From contig JASJFT010000161.1 in assembly GCA_030770425.1 (NCBI GenBank), positions 40,824 to 104,823 on the forward strand: a DNA stretch of 64,000 nucleotides. Reading direction: 5' to 3'. Shown in pieces: positions 1 to 12,181 of the stretch. The notes beneath the pieces were generated by a model. That model searched no databases. It had not been told where the DNA came from and was given only the letters and a program-made list of their open reading frames with translations. Positions within the stretch are counted from its first letter, which is position 1. The number at the start of each line of letters is the position of its first letter. The position numbers and the translations under genes are program-made. This DNA comes from Darksidea phi (lineage: Eukaryota; Ascomycota; Dothideomycetes; Pleosporales; Lentitheciaceae).

Positions 1-1823
1 CCCAACCTGACCACCCCCGAAACACCCTTCGGCAGCCACGCCTCTGCCGTGTTTGCTCCGGACCGCAGCCTCGTGTACTCAACAGCGTTGTGGCTCGGTT
101 GATTGCTGACCGGTAACACAAGATCCACCTTCAAAGCTTCTGTGCCACCGCGGCCGGTCAAAACGCTCGCTGTGTTGGCAAAGCAGGGTCATGGTCCCAT
201 TGGCCTTCGGACGGCATCGTCTTCACCACCCACTTCCTCCACGTCGGTCTGCAATATGCATCTGCTGTTGCCTGGCTGGTGAATGCTCACTCTTCGGATC
301 CGCTATTGGCCATGTCTTCGCCTCTGTATGTGCAAGGTCTACGCCTTTGACGGCAGCCTAGTAACTGCGCATACGCATGGGGCGATCTGCGGGGAACGAC
401 GTTGATATCGGCATGCATCCAACACCAAGAGAGTCGATTCGTGCAGCTTGCAGGCACCAATTGACCGCAGTAGTCACGACCCAGCCTTCAGGAGCGCCAT
501 TGCATTCTCGCAGCTCCGCCAATGTTCGTTCCGGTCTTGGTCCCAATCGACCAAATGGCAGATCTCATGGACAAGGCTAGATGTGCATTCTGCAGGGAAC
601 ACCGTCCGTCCAGGCAGCCTTATTTGTAAGCGCCCTAGGAACAATTCCCCGCCGTACTCGTTCGCTAGCGTTGATATTTGGGGATGAGGTCTCACATGCA
701 CTCTGAATTGGTACGGGATGATCCACGGCATCGGCTCGACTCGGCCCTTCCACGTCTCGGGACGGAAGAGCGAATGCCACGATGCCACGGCTATCATATA
801 ATGCCTAATGTTATTCACCACCAACCCCACTTTCGCTTCCCAACATCCAGAGTGAGGCTGAAAGCTTCCGTCGACTTGAAGGCCTTGCCCTGCAAGTATC
901 GCGGTCCATGTCGTCCATGTAGTGCTGCCAAGATCCAAATACATTTATTTGTCGACGTGCTTTTCTTCACCGCCAGATCGTGTGGAGAGCGGACGTGCGT
1001 CCATATTTAACGCGCAGATCCGCCGTGGAACAGCGCGTCCGCTTTTGGGATTCTGCGAAGAACGACACTCCACGCCAATGTCCTTGAGATTTTTGCTCTA
1101 CGGTAGCTCCAGCGTGGTGATGTTGAGCTCTTTCCAAGGGATGAAGCTCGTGGCGTGCCGGCCGCCGTGATTGGCTGACGGAACCTGACTCTTCCTGAGT
1201 CTTGATGAGTCGTTCCCCACAAACGGTCACAACGCCTTCGCAACCCACCTTCGACCATTCAGACCACTATTGCTTTGCGCGCACTAAGCGGAAGCCGTGA
1301 AAGGCCTTTTTTGTATATCATCTGACTCCCTACTCTGCAACCCAGGCCCCGAACATTGCTCCCGGCTCACTATCTGTCCATTCCGACTTTCGTCATCGAC
1401 TCGAGTTACCGCTTGCCCGCCGACAACGTCGCACTGCCGTCCACGACTACCGTTGCCCGACCGAGAGAAGATTGAACAATTTCTGCTAGCATATATAGCT
1501 GTTCAAGTCTAGGGTCATACCTTCCAACCCGCATTCACGAAGCTTCCTCGATCCTGTACTACCGAGTCGCCACCCTCAACCCTCGCCGCAATCTCCCACT
1601 TCTTCTGCGACTACGCGCCTACCGCTTTCGAGTATAGAATCTACTACTCACAACGAACGCCCCACCGCAAATCGCATCATCGGCCGCCGTCGTGTCCGGG
1701 ATCCCCCCTCCGAGAGTCCACCTCAGCTTCGCAACAGCACCTTTAAACAAGCTTTGATCCTAGAGATCATAGCGAGGGGCTATCTGTCGAAGCAACAGGA
1801 TTACTCCATATCGTTGCCAGCAC
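1..1823. other. Left-edge region, mostly without a resolved gene
   Basis: Apart from the short minus-strand ORF at 474-944, no gene could be supported. Frame 1 on the plus strand is open from the window edge to a TGA at about 100-102, so the 3' end of a gene starting outside the window is possible, but 33 codons are too few to identify it. The stretch from about 1260 to 1823 is pyrimidine-rich and has no long ORF; it fits the promoter and 5' UTR of the BTB/RCC1 gene that starts at 1824. Confidence 0.4.
474..944 (-). CDS. Possible small protein with an HExxH zinc-protease-like motif
   Basis: This is a 156-codon ORF from ATG at 944 to a stop at 474. Near the C-terminus it reads SSLVHEICHLVDW followed by DRNEHW. 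An HExxH pair with a further His and Trp downstream resembles zinc metalloprotease sites of the SprT type, in which the two His and the Glu bind zinc and activate water. Nothing else matches a family with confidence, and there is no signal peptide or membrane segment. Shorter ORFs overlap it on the plus strand. It could be a genuine small gene, the last exon of a longer minus-strand gene, a decayed fragment or a chance ORF. The motif is what is seen; any protease role is inference. Confidence 0.3.
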   Translation of the reverse strand: MYLDLGSTTWTTWTAILAGQGLQVDGSFQPHSGCWEAKVGLVVNNIRHYMIAVASWHSLFRPETWKGRVEPMPWIIPYQFRVHVRPHPQISTLANEYGGELFLGRLQIRLPGRTVFPAECTSSLVHEICHLVDWDQDRNEHWRSCENAMALLKAGS

Positions 1824-4800
1824 ATGAGTGGATATCTCTGGAAATACTACCTTGAAGATGATGTCGACAGCTTCCGGCATGTTCTGGAATCTGCGGCCCA
1901 TACTTCACGTACGGGAGCACCGAAAAGCTATGCTGGACGGCAGAGTGGCAGCCATGGCACTGCCTTGAACAGCAGCCCCGCCAGCTATGGGGCTTCCCCA
2001 ATGCTGAGTGCAAAAGGCCGCAAGATGGCTGGCGTATCTGCGCTTACGCTCACCCGCTCAGACGTCAACAGCCGCGATGGAGCGGGTATGACCATACTGC
2101 ATCACGCTGCATCATCGACATCCGAAAGTGCAATCGCCTTTGCGCAGGCGCTTCTCGAACATCCCTTAGTCGATCTGTACGTTCAGGATGCAGAGAACGG
2201 GTGGACGTCGCTACATCGAGCCTTCTATTTTGGTAATATCGCTATTGCACGCCTAATTCTCAATCGCGATACCCAAGACCTACTCGGTCACGGTTCAAGC
2301 GGATTCAACTCGCATGCGCGGGGGCTTGTCAAGATCAAGGACAAGGAAGGATATGGCCCTCTAGATCTGTTCTCATTGACCATAAAGGATCGAACGTTGA
2401 GGCCAGAAGCAAGCCTAGTCCAAGACTCGGATTCAGACGATGAGTTTGCTCATGGAGACAGCGGAGACCAGGATGATGAGATGCGAAGACGGCTGATAGC
2501 ACCGCCGATTCTCCTCGGTGGCGATGAAGTGTACACCTTCGGCAGCAACAAGAACGTGACGCTAGGGTTCGGTGACCAAGACGACCGGCAGTTCCCTGAA
2601 CGCATCAACTTGAGACGACCAGACCACCTGCTGCAGAGGTTCTATCGAGAACATCGAGCCAAAGAAACCCAAGTCTGGGCAGCAATGAATATTCCCTTTC
2701 AGGACCCTGGTGTCATACAAGCCAAGGCTATTACCGATCTGCCAACACACATTCGCAATACACCGCTTGTGATACAGGACTTGCAAATGTCCAAGCTACA
2801 CACGGCCGTGCTAACAACAGATCCTGTGTCTAATCTCTACATGTGCGGGCACGGACCTGGCGGTCGCCTTGGCACCGGCAATGAGACTACGAGGTACCAA
2901 TTCATCTGTATTGAGAGTGGGGGCTTAGGGCAGAAGAAGATCGCTGCTGTTGCGTTGGGTCAAAACCATACGCTAGCTGTCACCGAAGAGGGCGAAATAT
3001 TCTCTTGGGGCAACAATGCGTTTGGCCAACTCGGGTATTCTCTTCCGAAGCCTAGTGTCAAGGATGATGACCCTATTTCGACTATACCACGTCAAATCTT
3101 TGGCCCATTGAAGCGAGAAATCATCACTGGAATTGCAGCTTCCCGGATCCATTCGATCGTGCATACTACGAACTCTCTGTACACCTTTGGCAAAAATGAG
3201 GGACAGTTGGGCATCGTCGACTCTGACGCGCGTTCATTGGAGATGCAAATCATCCCTCGGAAGATTGCTGCTTCTTTGTTTTCTGCTCCAATCAACTCAG
3301 TGTCGGCTATAGATGGTGCTACAATCTGCTTACTCGAAAACCGTGAGGTCTGGGTATTTGCGAACTACGGTTACGCGAAATTGAATTTCCCCCTAGAAGG
3401 ATTCACAAGTTCCTTTTTGAAAGAAAGCTGGCTGACCACGAAGTACGACACCACTCCAAATAAAATTCAGAAGATCACGTCCGGTGGTGACACGATCTGC
3501 GCAATGTCAACTTCGGGAGAAGTTTTTACTGTCGCCGTAAGCCGACGGTTAGAAGGAAGTCAAGATGTCAGTACTTCTACCACCAACCCAAAGCAGATCC
3601 GCGGTGCCTTGTCCGTGCCTCATCGAATTTGGTCCTCGAAAAAGGGACACATGGCAGCTAGAGACGTGGATGTCGACCAAGACGGGTCCATCATCTTGAC
3701 TACCGAAGCGGGAAGTGTCTGGAGACGCACTAAGCGAGCAAGCATTAAAACCGCGATTACGGCCAACAGCACAGAGCAAAAGCTGAAAGACTACAAATTT
3801 CAGAGAGTTCCAGGCCTGACCCGTGTCATTGCGGTCAGGGCATCTGCCTTTGGAGCATATGCTGCAATTCGGAAGGATTGTGATGTAACAAAAACCCAAA
3901 TTGGGGTCGATGAGCCTAATCTTTGGAAAGAGGTCGCGCCCTTGCTCTCTTTCTACGCACTTTCAGAATATGAAGAAAGGTCTGATGACGACGATCCTAG
4001 TCCACGATTTTGGCAACGTCCCTCTGAAGCGCAGGCTCTCCGTAAACGCGTGCTCCGGTCGACAGACTTAGAAAAGGAGGTGGACGACATTTTGCTACGC
4101 TCGTTGTCTTCTTCAGAGAATACGTACGATTTGAAGCTCGGCACAACCCTTTCAGAAGTTTTCATTCCAGTTCACGAGTCCATACTATCCGGGCGCAGTC
4201 GCATCTTCCGAGATGCGATGATCGAATTTCGATCTGGTCATTTCACTGATTTTGACATACCTGAGCTTCTAACCGTGCGGCAATCGGGTGAAAAGATCGC
4301 CGTAATCTTCCATAGGCTAGACTTTCTCACTGTCTTTGATCTAATTCTCTACGCATACACCGATTCGGTCATTGATTTCTGGAATGTCACGCGTCATTAC
4401 CCAACAATGGCGTACCGATATCGCACCGTTCGGACTGAGCTCATGAAAGTCTCTGCGCGTCTAGAGCTCCGCCAACTTGAGCCAGCTGTTCGCCAGATGG
4501 TCAGCCCGAGGAGATCGTTGAATATGGATATGGAGCTAGCTATCAAAGATAAATCCTTCTTTGACAGTGGCGACATGATCGTCGAGCTTGCGGACGGCGA
4601 AATGCTTCTTCACGCGGATATCGTTTGCCAGCGATGTCCGTTCTTCGAAGGGCTCTTCAGAGGTCGTGCTGGAGGGCAATGGCTTGCTGGAAGGCGCATG
4701 GAGGAGTCGCAACTCGTCAGGATCGACCTTACCCACATCGAGACCCACCTATTCGAACTTGTTGTGCGCCATTTGTATACCGACGCTGGTGAAGAACTCT

Positions 4801-6848
4801 TCAACGAGGTGACAAGCGAGGATTTAAACGACTTTTTAGCCCTTGACGAGCTCCTAGATCACGTCATGGACGTAATGTCAATTGCGAATGAGCTGATGTT
4901 AGATCGGTTATCGCAAATCTGTCAAAGGCTGATAGGACGTTATGGTAAGTTTTCGCTCTTATTTCGGATTGAAAATGCGCTCATCACCTGCATAGTTAAT
5001 GCTCGAAACGTTTGTTCCCTTCTTCAAGCCATTGCTCCCAGTTCGGTAGCAGAGTTCAAAGACGCTGCCCTTGAGTATGTGTGCCTCAGCTTGGAAGCGG
5101 TCATGCAGAACGGGTAAGTCTGCTTTTCGCGCTTCTCGACATGTATTCTGATAGTCTATAGCTCTTTGGACGAACTGGACGATGACCTAGTCAGGGAACT
5201 GAGTCAGGTCGTGCGTGATAACCAACTTGCGTACCTGCCCTTCGCGAGGAGTGGACGTGCGCAATCTCTTTTGTTTGAAAAGTACCCTGAGCTTGTGGAG
5301 AAGATCCAGCGAGGTAAGCGTGCGAAGATTGACGCCATCGTTCTCTCGAACAAATTCTCTGGAGGTGATGGACCTGCACCATCATCTTTCCGGGCACAGA
5401 GCTTGGATGAATTCTCCATGTCACCGTTGAGACAACGCGCCCGCAGGAGAGCTTCGCGAGAAGGCAAAGCGGAGACTGGTAGCCCGGCTGCAACACCCGC
5501 ATTGAAGGGCAAAGGCTCCGTGTCAGATCTTATGTTCGAGATGTCAGATGGCGATGAGGATGACGAGCTGGAGACACATATCCTGCCCCCGCAATTCACC
5601 AAGTCTTCAATGGCAAAGCAACCCGTCTCTACACCCATGGAATTGCCGGGACACATGTGGTTAGATGCGAGAAGGCAAAATGGTCCCTCACCTCAAGGCA
5701 TGGGATTTGACCAAAATCCTACTCTCTCATCTTTGAGTTCATTACCACCAAGAACCTTAACCGAGAGAATACCGGGCCAACCATGGGGGACTGCTCCCTT
5801 GGCGGGCACGAAACTTGACCTGAAGGACATCATGGCGCAGACTCCAAATGACAAGCCGTCAAACTTATCACTCGGGTTAAGCAGGCAGGAGAAGGAGCAC
5901 AAAGCGGCAGCCTCATTCCATGCGAAGATGTCGCAAAAGGAACGAAAGAAACTTCAACAAGCCCAACAACTGGGGCAACCTGCAACGATCGAGAAGCCTC
6001 AACCCGCTCCGCCGACGGTGTCTCCTTGGCAAGCAACCTCACACAGAATGCCTAGGATAAGTCCTGCTGTCACGCCAGTACTACAACCTGCTCGGACATC
6101 CAGCACGCCCCACTTGACTATGCGTCAAACCGTTGCCAACAGAGGAGCGGCCTCTACATCAAAAGAGCAGGGCAATTCTCCTCAAACCTCGCGAGCCGTA
6201 TCCGGGAGTGCTCCGTCCTCTCAAAATCGCCCTACTCCATCATCCGAACGTGGAATGTCAGTCTCGACCACGCCCATCCCAACACCTCATTCCATTCGCC
6301 ACATTCCTCTTCCGTCACACTCGCCCACTTCTCCCAGCCAACACCTCAGCATGCAAGAGATCCTCTCATTGCAACAGGCCGAGAAGAACTATGTACGCGA
6401 TGCAGCAGCGAAGCGTAGTTTAGAAGAAATTCAGCAGGAACAAGAGTTTCAGCAATGGTGGGATCAAGAGAGCAAAAGGGTGATACAAGAGGAAGAGCAA
6501 AGGAAGCGGGCTGCTGAGAGAGCGGCGAAAGCTAGCAGGGGGAGAGGCAAGGGTAGAGCCGGCAGAGGCAGAGGAAAGGGCAAAGAGAAGGCGGAGGGTG
6601 ATGGAAGTGACGATCGTGGCAAGGGGAACAGAGACGTGAGTACCACATCTGTAGCTCCGGAAGCCTCGACACTTTCGCATATTCCGAAGGGGGACAGCGG
6701 TGAGAAAGGCAAGGCAAGGGGTAAAGGACAAGGCCACAGAGGTGGTCGCGGGGGTGGGAGAAGAGGAAAACCATCAGGTCCAGTACGAAATGGGTCCGCG
6801 GCCGTGGTAACAACGTCAGCTTTAACGGAACGAGCAAGCGCTGCGTAG
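1824..6848 (+). CDS. Ankyrin/RCC1/double-BTB protein, IBtk-like
   Basis: The model gives about 1641 residues from ATG 1824, with introns at 4945-4995 (GTAAGT...ATAG, 51 nt, in frame) and 5114-5161 (GTAAGT...ATAG, 48 nt, removes an in-frame TAA). Order: ankyrin-like repeats (residues ~85-190, e.g. GMTILHHAA, GWTSLHRAF); RCC1-type repeats (~230-680, e.g. VYTFGSNKNVTLG, GEIFSWGNNAFGQLG); BTB domain 1 (~765-900); BTB domain 2 (~914-1040, starts DMIVELADGEMLLH); then a long disordered tail. Near the C-terminus is a coiled stretch with FQQWWDQES, followed by a basic Gly/Arg-rich region (~1555-1610). This order is that of inhibitor of Bruton tyrosine kinase (IBtk) and its fungal relatives, whose BTB domains can act as CUL3 adaptors. 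A role as substrate adaptor of a cullin-3 ligase is inferred from the architecture. Gly/Arg-rich tails often bind RNA, but no RNA domain is seen. Confidence 0.88.
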
Positions 6849-7332
6849 CCATAACTTTCGGCCGCATTAGCTTCATATACATGTTTGTGCATTAGACGTA
6901 CATATACATGCTTCAGAGCATCTTCAAGCACAGTATTATAGACTATGGTCTTGTCTCAGTACTAGCGGAGGCTGAATTGCTTGCAGTCTAAATTGTCGAA
7001 CGTAACCTGGGACAGCAGAGTCATCTAGTGATGTAACGTCAAGCCATATACTATTCCATAGCGATGCCACTCGGTCCACCTTTTTCAATCAAGGCGTTGG
7101 AAGAACTAAGGTCGGCAAACCTTCCCTTCCATCCCAAGTGGATCTAGTGGGGCGGGGCAGCCGAAGTCCGAGCTGTCCTCAAACGCCAGAGCTCTAAGCT
7201 CCCGACTCTTGTCTTGACAATTTTCCAAAAGACATTAGTACCCATGTAACGACTGCAGGCTCTCCATACTTCAAACTTTTATGCATTTCAAGGCACTATT
7301 CAAGATCCGAACAGATATCTCGCATCTTCGAC
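6849..7332. other. Intergenic spacer, tandem genes
   Basis: This spacer lies between the stop of the BTB/RCC1 gene and the start of the SDR gene on the same strand. It should hold the 3' UTR of the first and the promoter of the second. No ORF, RNA gene or clear TATA element was recognised. Confidence 0.5.
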
Positions 7333-8316
7333 ATGCCAGACAACGCCGGGGACAGAGCTTCGCTCACCAACCGCCAGCTCCCAGAAATGGTGCTATCGAC
7401 GGCGGATAATCCATTGACAGTTCCAAGACCACCACCCGACAATCTTTCAAATGCACAGAGGGCGCAGTATAGATTTCAAGTCAAGGGAAATGCTATCAGT
7501 ACGTAGAAATAGGGTATAATCCCACTACCCTCCCTCGAGGAAAATTGGCCTGTCAAGTTTCCAACTAACAAGGAAATAGTAACAGGGGGCGCCGGAACCC
7601 TCGCTCTAGAAGCCGCCCGTGCATTACTAGAACACGGCGCCTCAGGCCTATCCCTCTGGGACGTAAATCCAGACCAAGCCTTCGAATCCGTAAAATCACT
7701 GCACCAAAAGTTCCCCGACCGCCGCATCATCACCGAAGCCGTCGACGTCCGGGACGAAAATCAAATAGCCTCGGCGGTGGAAAGCACAGTCAAAGTCCTA
7801 GGGAGCGTGGACATACTATGCTGTTTCGCCGGCGTGGTAGGTTGCACGCACGCCATCGAAATGAAAGCAGACGAATGGCGTCGAACGCATGAGATCAACT
7901 TGACCGGCTCTTTCCTTTGCGCGCAAGCCGTCGCCCGGCAAATGATAGTTCAAGGCACGCCTGGCAGTATCGTCTTCACAGCTTCCATATCCGCACACGC
8001 AACAAACTACCCACAACCACAAGCCGCCTACAACTCTTCCAAGACTGCTCTGCTCTCCCTTTCCAAATCGCTTGCCGCCGAGTGGAGCTCTCATGGCATA
8101 AGAGTCAACACGATGAGTCCGGGTTATATGGATACTATTTTGAATGAAGGGGAGGGGTTGGAAAGAGCGCGAACGAGTTGGAATAGTAGGAATCCGATGG
8201 GGAGGATGGGGAATCCGTGGGAGATCACTGGTCCGCTCTTGTTGCTCTGTAGCGAGGCGGGCAGGTATGTTAATGGGACTGATTTAGTGGTTGATGGGGG
8301 TGCTATGGCGTTTTAG
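7333..8316 (+). CDS. Short-chain dehydrogenase/reductase (polyol or xylulose reductase type)
   Basis: Exon 1 runs 7333-7498; an 81 bp intron follows (7499-7579, GTACGT...ATAG with CTAAC just upstream of the acceptor); exon 2 runs 7580-8316. The product is 300 residues. Splicing joins ...KGNAI to ITGGAGTLA, which rebuilds the Rossmann TGGxxG nucleotide-binding turn and supports the model. Further SDR features are a Ser in SIVFTASISAH, the active-site pair in AAYNSSKTA (YxxxK), and the C-terminal NGTDLVVDGG. The sequence is closest in style to fungal NAD(P)H-dependent D-arabinitol dehydrogenases and L-xylulose/mannitol reductases, which interconvert sugars and polyols in the cytosol. The N-terminal 55 residues before the fold are longer than in minimal SDRs. 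Family assignment is firm; the substrate is inference. Confidence 0.9.
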
Positions 8317-8965
8317 ATAGAGTCGTTGATTATCTCCTTGGGTTTAATACCTTTGTCGATAACATGTCTTGTAGGATCTTCGGCTCGGCTTTTTGAATGT
8401 CGTTGCTGAAAGATGATATACTTAGCTAAATATACATAGAAGAAGTGGCTGCTAGTGAAACCTAACGTTTGTTGTACCGATAGAGGGATTGTCAACTGTT
8501 CATGGCCGCCAGGAACCCGTCAAAAGGACGTAGGTAAGGATTAGGCAGTTTTCCCCAAGCTTGTACTAGTACACACCGTAGTATAGGCTAGAAGGATATG
8601 AAGTCGTTCAAGGTCAACGCTAGTAGATAGATAGATCGACTCTACGTATATAGCTAAATATATATCTCGAAACGCACGCAGAAGCCGATGATAGGTCTAG
8701 AAGCAGAGAGGCGCGAGAGACAGTCGTTCCCGTAACGTATACTGGAGTAGATAACTGTGTGTGAAATTCGGTATCTTATTTCTTTACATCACAGCATCTT
8801 GTGCAAGCCATTCCTACAAGACAGAAAACGCCCTTATCCTGTCACCTTCATTAGTCAATTTGCAAACATGTGCCTATCGTACATCTCCCACACATGCCCA
8901 ACCTAAAGAGGGTATCCAAACAAGAGTTATTAGAAGGGAAAGCTGTGACTCGGTCCAACACCTCA
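8317..8965. other. Convergent intergenic spacer with a decayed repeat
   Basis: The SDR gene (+) and the phospholipase gene (-) end towards each other here. The spacer holds both 3' UTRs and, at 8495-8743, a repeat copy annotated separately. Nothing else was recognised. Confidence 0.6.
8495..8743 (+). repeat. Dispersed repeat, copy A (AT-shifted)
   Basis: About 249 bp here align in the same orientation with 22443-22687. Shared anchors are TCGTTCAAGGTCAACGCTAG, AGAAGCCGATGA and GAGGCGCGAGAGACAGT. The differences between the copies are mostly transitions. Copy A usually carries A or T where copy B has G or C (AGTAGATAGATAG here against AGTGGATGGACGG there). No ORF or terminal inverted repeat was recognised, so this is probably a fragment of a larger element. 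Confidence 0.8.
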
Positions 8966-10988
8966 TTATATCATAACATATCCTGAAATAACTGCCACAA
9001 CGACAAGCCCGACAAGATTGGGCATAAACTTGCCAACACCGCTCTGTACGTTGACAGCTTGAAAGATCATCTGCGGGAAATACGGCGCAGGCGTGTTCGA
9101 AGCAAGCTTTCCATCCCAGCAGTACTTGTCGAAGCACTGCTTGCAGACGTCGGGCACATCCTCGCCATTGCGGTCGAGTGATCGCGAGATTATAGCGCAG
9201 CCAACGCACGTAGACCAATCGGAATGCCCTTCGCGTGTACTATTTCCCATGGTAGCGACGTTGTAGCCGTTTAGGATCATAGCGTTGCGCTCTGTATTAT
9301 TGTACGCAAGCTTCTCGAACGTTGATGTGTTCGAGTTGTAAACATACGGCGAATTGGGAATATACACGATGATTGGGGAAACGCCCTCACCGGTAAGATT
9401 CTGCGCGTCACAGCCAAAAAATGTGGGGCGGTTATTTAGGCCCAGGTTGACGAAAGTGTTTTGGTCAGGAATGTATGGGAAAGCGGTGCGGTTCTGCATT
9501 GTCTCGTTCGTTGTGCGTGTGTATGTTGCTACCAGAGCAGTACCGTTGGGCCAGTTTTGCGCAGAGTCGGTAGGCGGGTAGGTATCAGCAGAGGCATCGG
9601 AGGCGAAGATCACGTCTACGTGACGCCCTGGCTGGATGAGCGGGTTTAAAGGGATGTTCTGTAGATCCTCGCCTCCATCGACAAGGGTGAGACGATCAGT
9701 GTCTGAGCTGGGGTTCGTGCGGTTGTTGAAGCCTTTGAATGGGTTGGGCGTATAGTCCGCAATATCATTGTTGGCTTGACCAACGGCGCTAAGCACGCTC
9801 TCCACAGCGGATCTTAGGAAGTCGGGGACGCCCGAGACACCGCCTAAGTTTAGCAAAAATTGGTTGAAAAGGGAGGAACTAGTGCCCATGACGAAACCCG
9901 CATTATCGAAGCCTGCGACACAACGCTGGTTATCGGGCAGTTCGCCATTGGAGAATTTAGAGCCGAGATATTTCGTAGGGGCGAAGCCGTAGAGCGTTGG
10001 GTCGAAGCTACCCATTTCCCAGGGGTTGAACTCGATGTTGGTGGCGTTTATGGACAAGACGGTCTCTCCAGGAGCGCGCTCGAGTGCAACGAGGATTGGC
10101 ATGGGCGCATTACCGTTCTTGAAGTCCTCGTCGTCTTGAATGGAGGAGAAGGTGTAGGCCGGGCCACCGTCAGTCGCGTTGACGAGCTGGAAAGATAGGG
10201 CGCGTCCCCAGTAGTCCGTAAGCGAAACGTTGAAGTCCCCAGAGGCGTCCCGCTTTGAGGCAACTGTGTCCACCAAATTCTTGTAGTAGTCGGCGGTCGA
10301 GAGGACCTGGAGGCCTCCTCTTTTGGGTCCTTCGAGAATGGAGTTACCCAATTGCCAGACATCGCCGTCATCGTTTTGATCGATGATGTTCTGCACCGAA
10401 GTGAAGTTATTTGAGTAAACGCTTCCCACGAGCCAACCACCTCCAGACAGGCCAGCAACGTAGGTAGCCGACTGCAGCAAGCCACCAATCTGCCCAGCAC
10501 CCGTCGAACCCGGTGTTCTGCTATCAAATGCAGAGAGCGCACCCGCACCATTCAACATAGCCCGGTAACCTCCTCCTGAAAAGGCAAGGCCAATGTTGGG
10601 AAGACTCGACGTATTGTCGCGATGGTTGTCAATGTACTGCCCCACGTCAAAGCCGGTAATGTTCAGTCGCGTTAAAAGCTCGCGCATCGGTTGTACAGTA
10701 TTCGGTCTTCGCGTTTGTAGCCATGATGTCTCTTGGTCGGAGAGGCCGCGAGCTGTCCGGATACCGGGTCGTGTTGACGGGCAGTCGACCTCTGCTGGCG
10801 CGTAGCCATTGGGGGCTTGGGGCGTCGCTCGTTTCCAGATATCTAGCGCATCATTTGCTTCGACTTCTCGACGACCGACCGAGGATGCTGTGACAGTGTA
10901 AGTGCGAAATCGGGAGTCAAAATGGAGGTAGACACGTACAACTTGCTAAGCACGTGAATACCGATGCAGCAAGGATCTGGTACTTCAT
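8966..10988 (-). CDS. Secreted, probably GPI-anchored phospholipase B
   Basis: Exon 1 is 10940-10988, the intron 10888-10939 (52 bp, GTACGT...ACAG), exon 2 8966-10887; the product is 656 residues. Exon 1 supplies the signal peptide start MKYQILAASVFTCLAS, so the Met at 10687 would give a truncated protein. Lysophospholipase/PLB (cPLA2-like) marks: SGGGYRAML near residue 120 (oxyanion region), the nucleophile motif GLSGGGW with Ser near 164, and LVDGGEDLQNIPLNPL carrying the likely catalytic Asp. Many Asn-X-Ser/Thr sites suggest N-glycosylation. The C-terminus ends in a hydrophobic stretch (LVGLVVVAVISGYVMI), as expected of a GPI-anchor signal. The enzyme removes acyl chains from phospholipids and lysophospholipids at the wall or outside the cell, serving phosphate and lipid nutrition. 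Family and secretion are well supported; the anchor is inferred from the tail. Confidence 0.95.
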
Positions 10989-12181
10989 TCTACCAGGCTT
11001 AAAGCAACAACTGAGAGTGAATGTTCTACAAGGATATAGCTGGGAATGTAGCTGACGGGGGGACAACTTTGTTTAAATGATGCGCGTTCCACTGCTTCGG
11101 AGGTCCGGAATTGGTTGGCCAAGGCAACACGGACTTCCAAAGGATCGGTGACCTCATAGCCTTTCTAGGCCAAGTAGTACCCGGCGATTCCTCAGCAACT
11201 CTCCATTTATTAATAGACGGCCTTCTGCGCCGCTGAGTTAATATCGTGTGCCGCAGTCAACACCTCCGCATTATTATTACTGTTCTGAGTCATCAATATG
11301 GTACTTCGGGGTTCATCAGTGGTAATTGCTGATGTGGGGTATTGCCTCCAGCTCTCCAGACAGTCAGCTTCGCGTGATGAGACCAGTTGCGGTTAACGAT
11401 GTGGCCTGCACATCTTCCATGATCATCCTCGTTCTCGTAAGAAGCATGATCCTGTTTGCCAATTGCGTCGCGCCAGCGCATCTCCCCAGGAAAACTCGTC
11501 CATGTGGTTTGCCCAAGTTGAATACGGTAGCCCTAGTTATTTAAACTCTCGGGGCGTTCCGATCGTTTCCATATATTCGGATTAACATGAAGCGATGACG
11601 CCATCGCCGCTGATGGAACGCGCGAGCGCACCGGCGCCACAAGATCGCAATGGGCACCTTTTGGCCATCCTCTAGTAATCTTTGTTCAAGAGCCATCGCA
11701 AATGCAGCGCTCATTCAGAAACCCACTCCGCTGCTTCCTCGCGGCAAAGCTTGGCCTGCATCGCCTTCGCAGGTTTAGTACTCGTTGATCAGACAATTAA
11801 TCATGCTCTGAAGACGTTTCGAATGAATTGGTATTCCCACGATGGTTTAACGAAAACGTTGCTCTTTTAGACAACACTGGGGAGATTGAATATATATAAG
11901 AACGCCTATGTCTGAAGAGAATACGGGACGGTTTCGATTACGGATGGGTGGAGCTTCAGCGGCATGATCAGGTCCTGGCGATGAACCGAAATTTGACCGG
12001 GTTGCTTTCTGTACAAAAGATCGGTTCGAGGTTGTGGCAGTGGTATATGAATATGGATGAGGCTATGTAGGCTGATGACTGGTTAGAGTGAGTCGTTGAC
12101 GTTGACCATTGGCCGTGGGGTGCGTGCGAAGGCATGCTCTATCTGAGAGTGCTTGAATCGTACTCAACGCGAAGTCGATAT
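10989..12181. other. Intergenic spacer, no gene recognised
   Basis: This 1.2 kb stretch is upstream of the phospholipase gene and downstream of DPH2, both on the minus strand. Only short ORFs without family resemblance occur (e.g. 11326-11544 and 11682-11870, plus). It presumably holds the phospholipase promoter. No clear TATA box, RNA gene or repeat was seen. Confidence 0.5.

Noticed and set aside
6420..6931. Long antisense ORFs over the Gly/Arg-rich tail of the BTB/RCC1 gene
   Set aside because: They mirror low-complexity coding sequence and are Leu/Pro-rich by codon complement; no independent support.
10048..10551. 167-codon minus ORF within the phospholipase gene
   Set aside because: It is a frame-shifted shadow of the phospholipase coding exon on the same strand.
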